NCBI GenBank assembly: GCA_016219235.1
Contig: JACRBO010000752.1
Location: 1-5,052, forward strand
Length of the DNA stretch: 5,052 nucleotides
Origin: Chloroflexota bacterium
GTDB lineage: Bacteria; Chloroflexota; Anaerolineae; Fen-1058
Direction of reading: 5' to 3'
Part shown: piece after piece, positions 1 to 3,409 of the stretch
Layout: every line of letters starts with the position of its first letter
Numbering within the stretch: the stretch's first letter is position 1
Position numbers and translations under genes: made by a program
The notes under the pieces: generated by a model
The model's database searches: none
The model's input: the letters and a program-made list of their open reading frames with translations, nothing else
Told to the model about the DNA's origin: nothing

Positions 1-1
1 C

Positions 2-1603
2 AAGGTTCACACGCGCTTCCCGCCGGAACCCAACGGCTATCTGCACATCGGCCACACCAAAGCGCTGATCATCGACTTTGGCATCGCGCAGGAATTTGGC
101 GGCCTGTGCAATCTGCGCTACGACGACACCAACCCCACCAAGGAAGATGTCGAGTACGTCGATGCGATCAAGGATGACATCACCTGGCTGGGCTTCTCGT
201 GGGGCGATCGGGAATATTACGCGTCCGATTATTTCCCGCAACTGTACGAGATGGCTGTGAAGTTGATCAAGAAGGGCACAGCCTACGTCGACGATCAAAC
301 GCCCGAAGAAGTCAGCGCCAATCGCGGCACGTTGACCGAACCCGGCAAGGACAGTCCGTGGCGCAATCGATCGGTCGAGGAGAATCTCGATCTGTTCGAG
401 CGCATGCGCAGCGGCGAATTCCCCGATGGCACACGCACGCTGCGCGCCAAGATCGATATGGCGTCCGGCAACTTCCTGATGCGCGACCCGGTGATGTATC
501 GCATCCTGCACGAACCCGCCCACCATCGCAGCGGCAAGCAGTGGTGCATTTACCCGATGTATGACTTCGCGCACGGGCAAAGTGATTCGATCGAGGGGAT
601 TACGCACTCGTTGTGTTCGCTCGAATACGAAATCCACCGCCCCTTATATGAATGGTTCTTGAACGAACTGGAAATTTATGCACCGCGCCAGATCGAGTTT
701 GCACGCCTGAACATCAACTACACGGTGATGAGCAAGCGCAAGTTGCGGCGGCTGGTGGAAGAAGGCCACGTCACCGGCTGGGATGATGCCCGCATGCCGA
801 CGCTGCGCGGCTTGCGGCGGCGCGGCTTCACGCGCGAGTCGATCCACGACTTCATCAATCGCGTGGGCGTCGCCAAGTCTGACAGCGTGGTGGATGTGGC
901 CCTGCTGGAAGCGTGCCTGCGCGAAGACCTGAACAAGCGCGCCGTGCGCCGCATGGCTGTGCTGCGCCCGATCAAGTTGGTCATCGACAACTATCCGGCT
1001 GATCAGGTCGAGTATATGGACGTGATGAACAATCCCGAGGATGCCAGCGCGGGCACGCGGAAGTTGCCGTTCAGCAACGTGCTCTACATCGAGCAAGAAG
1101 ATTTTCAGGAAGTGCCGCCGCCCAAGTATTATCGCCTGTTCCCCGGCAACGAAGTGCGACTGCGCTCGGCTTACGTCATCAAGTGCACGGGCGTGGTGAA
1201 GGATGAGGCGGGCAGCGTGCTGGAAGTCCATGCGACGTATGATCCCGCGACGCGCGGCGGCGACACGCCCGATGGCCGCAAGATCAAATCGACGCTGCAC
1301 TGGGTGTCGGCCGCGCATGCAATTCCGGCGGAAGTGCGCCTGTACGATCGGTTGTTCAACCGACCCGATCCCGAAGCCGGTGACGAAGGTTTTCTCGGTT
1401 GTCTCAATTCTGATTCACTGACGGTGCTGAGCGGCTGCCAGATCGAAGGCAGCCTGGCGAGCACGCAACCGGGCGATCGGTTCCAATTCGAGCGGCAGGG
1501 TTACTTCTGCACTGATCTGGATTCCACGCCCGATCACCTGGTGTTCAACCTTGCGGTCGCGCTGAGGGATACCTGGGCGAAGATCGAGCAGAAGCGAAAG
1601 TAG
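2..1603 (+). CDS. glnS: Glutaminyl-tRNA synthetase (GlnRS), 5'-truncated
   Basis: Cytosolic class I aminoacyl-tRNA synthetase that charges tRNA-Gln with glutamine using ATP. Base 1 is the last base of a codon; 533 codons are open to a TAG at 1601-1603. The ATP-binding HIGH motif lies at visible residues 15-18, after [11 protein letters not shown], and the KMSKS-type loop appears as VMSKRK around residue 242, both in the form typical of GlnRS. Other GlnRS stretches seen are [38 protein letters not shown] and HWVSAAHA. The C-terminal half is the beta-barrel anticodon-binding region, ending in [11 protein letters not shown]. Compared with the ~554-residue E. coli enzyme, only about 25-30 N-terminal residues should be missing. 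There is no extra C-terminal domain. GlnRS and GluRS are related, but these motifs match GlnRS. The next ATG lies 15 nt past the stop, and no terminator is seen directly behind the gene. Confidence 0.97.
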   Translation, partial: KVHTRFPPEPNGYLHIGHTKALIIDFGIAQEFGGLCNLRYDDTNPTKEDVEYVDAIKDDITWLGFSWGDREYYASDYFPQLYEMAVKLIKKGTAYVDDQTPEEVSANRGTLTEPGKDSPWRNRSVEENLDLFERMRSGEFPDGTRTLRAKIDMASGNFLMRDPVMYRILHEPAHHRSGKQWCIYPMYDFAHGQSDSIEGITHSLCSLEYEIHRPLYEWFLNELEIYAPRQIEFARLNINYTVMSKRKLRRLVEEGHVTGWDDARMPTLRGLRRRGFTRESIHDFINRVGVAKSDSVVDVALLEACLREDLNKRAVRRMAVLRPIKLVIDNYPADQVEYMDVMNNPEDASAGTRKLPFSNVLYIEQEDFQEVPPPKYYRLFPGNEVRLRSAYVIKCTGVVKDEAGSVLEVHATYDPATRGGDTPDGRKIKSTLHWVSAAHAIPAEVRLYDRLFNRPDPEAGDEGFLGCLNSDSLTVLSGCQIEGSLASTQPGDRFQFERQGYFCTDLDSTPDHLVFNLAVALRDTWAKIEQKRK

Positions 1604-1618
1604 AGGCAATCATCTACG

Positions 1619-1720
1619 ATGAACGCAAATAGGGTTGAGCGGCGAGGCCGCCTGGAGGACCTGGATCGTTCATTCGATGTAACGTTCTGGCAAGCTCAAT
1701 CACCGCAGGCACGCTTTGAC
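1619..1720 (+). pseudogene. N-terminal remnant of a small hypothetical protein (FWQ-motif family)
   Basis: An ATG 15 nt after glnS opens a frame whose first ~33 residues look like real protein: a charged start (NRVERRGRLEDLD) followed by SFDVTFWQAQSPQARF. From memory, this resembles the start of a small family with FWQ near the N-terminus followed by ARFxAAWE, often encoded beside a nucleotidyltransferase-like protein; I cannot check this here. Just where AAWE should follow, the frame instead enters out-of-frame methyltransferase sequence and continues as low-quality residues to a stop at 1850-1852. The nearest Shine-Dalgarno-like string (AGAGG, 1602-1606) is 12 nt from the ATG, which is far. 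Most likely a decayed 5' fragment left by a deletion. The 77-residue hybrid could still be translated but is unlikely to be functional. Confidence 0.5.
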
Positions 1721-1875
1721 GCAACCTGTACAACACCCGCCCCACCTGGCTGGACAACGCCCATCGCAAACTGGACGCGGCGGTGTTCGCAGCCTACGGC
1801 TGGCCGGTTGACCTCAGCGACGATGACATTCTGGCGCGGCTGCTGGCGTTGAATTTGGAAAGGGCGACAACGTAG
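1720..1875 (+). pseudogene. C-terminal remnant of a class I SAM-dependent DNA methyltransferase
   Basis: In the frame starting at 1720, about 51 codons read [18 protein letters not shown], then [10 protein letters not shown], then [19 protein letters not shown], with stop TAG at 1873-1875. I recognise this as the extreme C-terminus of the large DNA methyltransferases/type II restriction-modification enzymes of the YeeA/MmeI-like class, where a TLTNLYN...RPTWL...AYGWP...[12 protein letters not shown] tail is recurrent. The frame is closed upstream by TGA at 1717-1719, exactly where family members read Thr-Leu-Thr-Asn, and no catalytic motif (FxGxG SAM site or NPPY) is in the window. It is therefore a dead tail of an enzyme of roughly a thousand residues. 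The terminal TAG is embedded in the left arm of the 1872-1973 inverted repeat, so that element may have supplied or replaced the end of the gene. Family recognition is from memory; the truncation is seen directly. Confidence 0.7.
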
Positions 1876-1973
1876 GGGCGAAGCATTCGCGTATGGATCA
1901 CCGTTGACCGACATCGCGGGCCTGCCCGGCATCCCAATCGACATGAGCTCATTGCCGAATGCTTCGCCCCTAC
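1872..1973. repeat. 102-bp MITE-like inverted-repeat element
   Basis: Perfect 18-bp terminal inverted repeats, GTAGGGGCGAAGCATTCG at 1872-1889 and its exact reverse complement at 1956-1973, flank 66 bp. A small GC dyad (CGGGC-CT-GCCCG, 1917-1928) lies at the exact centre of the element, so the whole may be an eroded long palindrome. No ORF for a transposase is present, which fits a non-autonomous element or a repeat moved in trans. GTAGGGGCGAAGCATTCG-type ends are, from memory, frequent in intergenic DNA of Chloroflexota and cyanobacteria. I see no clear target-site duplication. The left arm overlaps the stop codon of the methyltransferase remnant. Confidence 0.8.
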
Positions 1974-2005
1974 CAGCCAATCAATCGACATCGCGGCCAG
2001 CCTGG

Positions 2006-2030
2006 ATGCCCGACTACAGCGTTCGGGCAT
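2006..2030. repeat. Small hairpin (8-bp stem, 9-nt loop)
   Basis: ATGCCCGA at 2006-2013 is exactly complementary to TCGGGCAT at 2023-2030. No T-tract follows on either side, so a rho-independent terminator is not supported. The form (GGATGCCC...GGGCATGACG) resembles short dispersed palindromes seen in many GC-rich genomes. Function unknown. Confidence 0.5.
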
Positions 2031-2082
2031 GACGTTGACCCGCGGATTAGATGTCCGCCCTCACCCCCGCGCGATCAATCTG

Positions 2083-2146
2083 AAGACCTGGTGGGCCGCC
2101 AACTTGCTTAAGCGACGGTGATTCCGTGGCCCACCTGTCAGGTCTT
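2083..2146. repeat. Imperfect inverted-repeat element with AAGACCTG ends
   Basis: AAGACCTGGTGGGCC at 2083-2097 pairs with GGCCCACCTGTCAGGTCTT at 2128-2146 if four bases of the right arm are bulged. The right arm contains its own small palindrome ACCTG-T-CAGGT (2133-2143, half-sites ACCTG and CAGGT around 2138). The interior carries a 4-bp hairpin, ACGG/CCGT, at 2115-2127. No coding capacity and no T-tract. Best read as a small palindromic repeat element, possibly a relative of dispersed AGACCTGACAGGTCT-type repeats; that comparison is from memory. Confidence 0.6.
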
Positions 2147-2157
2147 ATGCATCGTCT

Positions 2158-2370
2158 CACTCTCTCAGCCTCACCATCGACTCGCCGTGAATCAACCCTC
2201 GATTCTGTTTGACTCAAGCGCCACTCTCACAGTCGCAACGTTGACTCGCCGTGAATCAACCCTCGATTCCGTTTGACGCAAGCGCCACTCTCTGAGCATC
2301 AGCGCTGACTCTCCGTGAATCAACCCTCGATTCCGTTTGACGCAAGCGCCACTCTCTGAGCATCAGCGCT
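2158..2370. repeat. 64-bp tandem repeat array: three units plus a partial one
   Basis: Units start at 2179, 2243 and 2307, exactly 64 bp apart, each beginning GACTCKCCGTGAATC. Units two and three differ at a single base (G/T at the sixth position), while unit one differs from unit two at nine positions, mostly in its last 14 bases. A partial unit matching the last third of the repeat occupies 2158-2178. Each unit splits into three degenerate 15-bp blocks at offsets 0, 21 and 43, separated by 6-7 bp. Because 64 is not a multiple of three, no reading frame is maintained across units, which argues against a protein repeat. The near identity of units two and three indicates recent duplication. 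There are no CRISPR features: the spacing is constant and there are no variable spacers. Confidence 0.93.
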
Positions 2371-2545
2371 GACTCTCCGAGAATCGACTCCTGGCTCTCG
2401 GTCAGCCAATTTCGATACTCAAAGCCTCAAAAATGACTGGACGTGACTGGAGGTTGACGCCTGGAGAGTCAAAATCCACTCTCAGAGAATCAAAAATGAC
2501 TCTCAGAGAGTCATCTGGCACTCTCCGAGAGTCATTTTTAGATTC
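2371..2545. repeat. 21-bp phased array of 15-bp palindromes (GACTCTCMGAGAGTC)
   Basis: A 15-bp palindrome core plus a 6-bp linker recurs at 2456, 2477, 2498 and 2519. The best copy is GACTCTCAGAGAGTC at 2498-2512; 2477 and 2519 differ by one to three bases, and 2456 keeps mainly its right half. More eroded units can be placed in the same register at 2435, 2414 and 2393, with another good copy at 2371 (22 bp from the next). The linker AAAAAT is kept at 2429-2434 and 2492-2497. This continues the 64-bp array without a gap, and its half-sites fall on the same 10-12 bp lattice. The last half-site is GATTC at 2541. It could be a multi-site protein-binding region or a decayed satellite. Confidence 0.8.
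2492..2540 (-). terminator. Terminator-like hairpin, possibly bidirectional
   Basis: A 20-nt arm at 2492-2511 pairs with 2520-2539 with one A/C mismatch (2505/2526) around an 8-nt loop. The left arm starts with AAAAA and the right arm ends with TTTTT, so a transcript from either strand would carry a U-run at the foot of the hairpin. The minus-strand hypothetical gene ends at 2617, so a terminator about 80 nt downstream is plausible for it. The same bases are two units of the 21-bp array, so the hairpin may be a by-product of that repeat. The stem is not very GC-rich and the U-run lies partly inside it, which weakens the call. Confidence 0.45.
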
Positions 2546-2554
2546 TGTAAAGTT

Positions 2555-2567
2555 AATTCTGAGAATT
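2555..2567. repeat. 13-bp perfect dyad AATTCTGAGAATT
   Basis: AATTCT and AGAATT flank a single G. It lies just outside the 21-bp array and echoes its TCTnAGA centre, but not its outer GACTC/GAGTC ends. It may be a diverged flanking unit or chance. It sits about 50 bp downstream (minus strand) of the hypothetical gene's stop codon. Confidence 0.35.
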
Positions 2568-2616
2568 TCGGCGTGTTTGCCTACTCAGACAGACTCACCC
2601 TGACAAACAACGGGGC

Positions 2617-3092
2617 TTAAGGGGTGGGCACCGTTGGCTCGACAACCTTAGCCGCCTTGCGCGCAAACTTCCGGCCCAACTCATCCAGCCAGCCTTCCAG
2701 CAATTCACCCTGGCCGTTATCCTTCGCCGACCGATAGACAGTCAGCGCCGCCACGTACGCCTCGCTGCCCGCTTCCATCAGCGTGTCGTTCATACCTTCC
2801 ACAACGCGGTTCAACTCGCGCACGATCGACTGCAGGGTGAAATACAGCTCGACATCCTTCTGCATCTCGGCCACATCAAACGAGCGCGGCAGAAACGAGT
2901 TGTCCGTGGTCGCCAGCTCCAGCGCCTTGCGCACGAAGCCCTCGCTCTTCTCGCCCAGCTTCAGCCGCCCATGTCGCTCCTCGGGCGTCAGGCCATCAAC
3001 GGCGGCAAGTTCGTCTTGAGCGTCTGGACGACACCCAGGCACGCGGTCTTCTGCTCCGGCGTAATGATGGCACTTACGGTATTGGCACTCAC
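2617..3092 (-). pseudogene. Conserved hypothetical protein, frameshifted
   Basis: Two minus-strand frames together give one ~158-residue protein. The N-terminal part starts at GTG (3090-3092) behind AGGAG and reads VSANTVSAIITPEQ... to TGA at 2988-2990. The second frame picks up at LTPEERHGRLKLGEKSEGF and ends at TAA (2617-2619). Reading the second frame upstream from 3147 gives Cys/Arg-rich residues unlike a protein start, so the GTG start with a one-base loss near 2992-3000 is preferred. From memory, this matches a small soluble family from Chloroflexota and cyanobacteria with the same order: MSAN start, LTPEER, lysine-rich K(M/L)G(D/E)KS, LPRSFD, then GSEAY and a LLDELGxxFARK end. No membrane segment, signal peptide or catalytic motif is visible; it is mostly helical and its function is unknown. 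The frameshift may be a genuine mutation or a sequencing/assembly error; all conserved blocks are otherwise intact. Confidence 0.75.
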
Positions 3093-3099
3093 TGCGAAT

Positions 3100-3104
3100 C
3101 TCCT
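3100..3104 (-). promoter_or_regulatory. Ribosome binding site that decides the GTG start
   Basis: AGGAG on the minus strand lies 7 nt upstream of the GTG at 3090-3092. This spacing, together with the family-like N-terminus that follows, is why the gene start is placed here rather than at the ATG at 3147. Confidence 0.75.
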
Positions 3105-3130
3105 GTGTGGAATATAGTACAACGCCGTTC

Positions 3131-3157
3131 GTTATACCACACCTCAACGAATAGCAA
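3131..3157 (-). promoter_or_regulatory. Candidate sigma-70-like promoter for the hypothetical gene
   Basis: On the minus strand, TATAAC (3131-3136) resembles a -10 box, with TTGCTA (3152-3157) upstream as a possible -35 at a short 15-bp spacing. Transcription would start near 3125, giving a leader of about 33 nt that carries the AGGAG. TATATT at 3111-3116 is an alternative -10 without a good -35. Confidence 0.35.
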
Positions 3158-3192
3158 CCGCGGTGAACACCTTCACCCGCCGCCGATCAAAT

Positions 3193-3224
3193 ACGCGCGA
3201 GTCTGACATCTCAGACTCGTGTGT
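3193..3224. repeat. 14-bp hairpin with 4-nt loop between divergent genes
   Basis: ACGCGCGAGTCTGA (3193-3206) pairs with TCAGACTCGTGTGT (3211-3224) around CATC; the inner nine pairs are all Watson-Crick and the outer five include two G-T pairs. There is no U-run on either strand, and no gene ends here, so it is not a normal terminator. It could be a protein-binding palindrome or a small dispersed repeat. The G-T pairs exist only in a plus-strand RNA, where they are G-U; on the minus strand they become C-A mismatches, which slightly favours a plus-strand transcript. Confidence 0.6.
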
Positions 3225-3313
3225 GTGCATCTCGCGAAGCGCCCTGCAACGTAAAATAACGGTGTGCCGCCTGTTAAGATATTGCTGGCAATTCTTTCCT
3301 GAAAGATCAAATG

Positions 3314-3322
3314 TGTTATACA
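3314..3322 (+). promoter_or_regulatory. Candidate extended -10 promoter for the sensor kinase
   Basis: TGT directly followed by TATACA (3317-3322) fits an extended -10 element. The -35 position holds only a weak match (TTTCCT, 3295-3300, 16-bp spacing), which is tolerable with an extended -10. Transcription would begin near 3329, giving a leader of about 80 nt before the ATG at 3410. Confidence 0.45.
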
Positions 3323-3335
3323 ATGATTAGAAAGC

Positions 3336-3350
3336 TGAAACAAAGTTTCA
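3336..3350. promoter_or_regulatory. 15-bp operator-like dyad TGAAAC-AAA-GTTTCA
   Basis: Perfect 6-bp half-sites around a 3-bp spacer lie about 14 bp downstream of the proposed -10 and thus overlap the early transcribed region. This position would suit a repressor; as RNA it could form only a tight weak hairpin. No regulator is identified in the window. Confidence 0.4.
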
Positions 3351-3360
3351 CGACTTAGCC

Positions 3361-3376
3361 CGCACGCTGCGGTGCG
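3361..3376 (+). other. Small leader hairpin
   Basis: CGCAC (3361-3365) pairs with GTGCG (3372-3376) around a 6-nt loop in the proposed 5' leader of the kinase gene, 21 nt ahead of its ribosome binding site. It may be incidental in GC-rich sequence. Confidence 0.25.
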
Positions 3377-3397
3377 CTACTTTAACAGAAACAGGCC

Positions 3398-3403
3398 AAA
3401 GGA
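3398..3403 (+). promoter_or_regulatory. Ribosome binding site of the sensor kinase
   Basis: AAAGGA lies 6 nt upstream of the ATG at 3410-3412. It supports this start rather than the internal ATG at 3446, which would remove most of the first membrane helix. Confidence 0.7.
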
Positions 3404-3409
3404 TCTGCC

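Larger units (their letters stand above)
1876..2616. other. Gene-free repeat-rich region
   Basis: No reading frame here looks like protein: candidate frames on both strands are short and lack a good ribosome binding site. Apart from the elements annotated separately, I see nothing recognisable in 2031-2082, and no clear promoter. The region separates the decayed plus-strand fragments behind glnS from the minus-strand hypothetical gene, so transcription from both sides converges on it. Confidence 0.7.
3093..3409. other. Divergent intergenic region
   Basis: These 317 bp separate the divergently transcribed hypothetical gene and the sensor kinase. They contain candidate promoters for both genes, a 14-bp hairpin, a 15-bp operator-like dyad and a small leader hairpin, each annotated separately. 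No small ORF with a ribosome binding site is evident. The AT-rich stretch around 3241-3350 stands out from the GC-rich genes. Confidence 0.6.

Noticed and set aside
295..1464. Several minus-strand open frames of 84-224 codons inside 295-1464
   Set aside because: They lie opposite glnS, whose plus-strand frame carries unmistakable GlnRS motifs; the minus frames are rich in Arg, Ala and His with no family features, as expected of antisense GC-rich DNA.
1696..2030. Minus-strand frames of 78 and 94 codons over the methyltransferase remnant and inverted repeat
   Set aside because: They run across the inverted repeat and antisense to the remnant, have no good ribosome binding site, and their residues look random.
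2158..2545. CRISPR array
   Set aside because: Repeats are contiguous with no unique spacers of constant size, the palindromes occur every 21 bp, and no cas gene is present.
2158..2545. Plasmid or phage replication origin with iterons
   Set aside because: The direct repeats and phasing recall iterons, but there is no Rep gene, no DnaA box and no clear AT-rich unwinding segment, and the flanks are chromosomal-type genes.
2574..2609. TGTTTG/CAAACA stem as a terminator of the minus-strand gene
   Set aside because: Only 6 bp with a 24-nt loop and no U-run; too weak to support.
2783..3019. Plus-strand frame of 78 codons opposite the hypothetical gene
   Set aside because: Serine-rich antisense shadow of the conserved LPRSFD-to-LTPEER region; no ribosome binding site.
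3093..3147. N-terminal extension of the hypothetical protein starting at the ATG at 3147
   Set aside because: It overlaps the AGGAG and the natural GTG start in another frame, and its residues (CQYRKCHHY and the like) do not resemble the family; it is an artefact of the frameshift.
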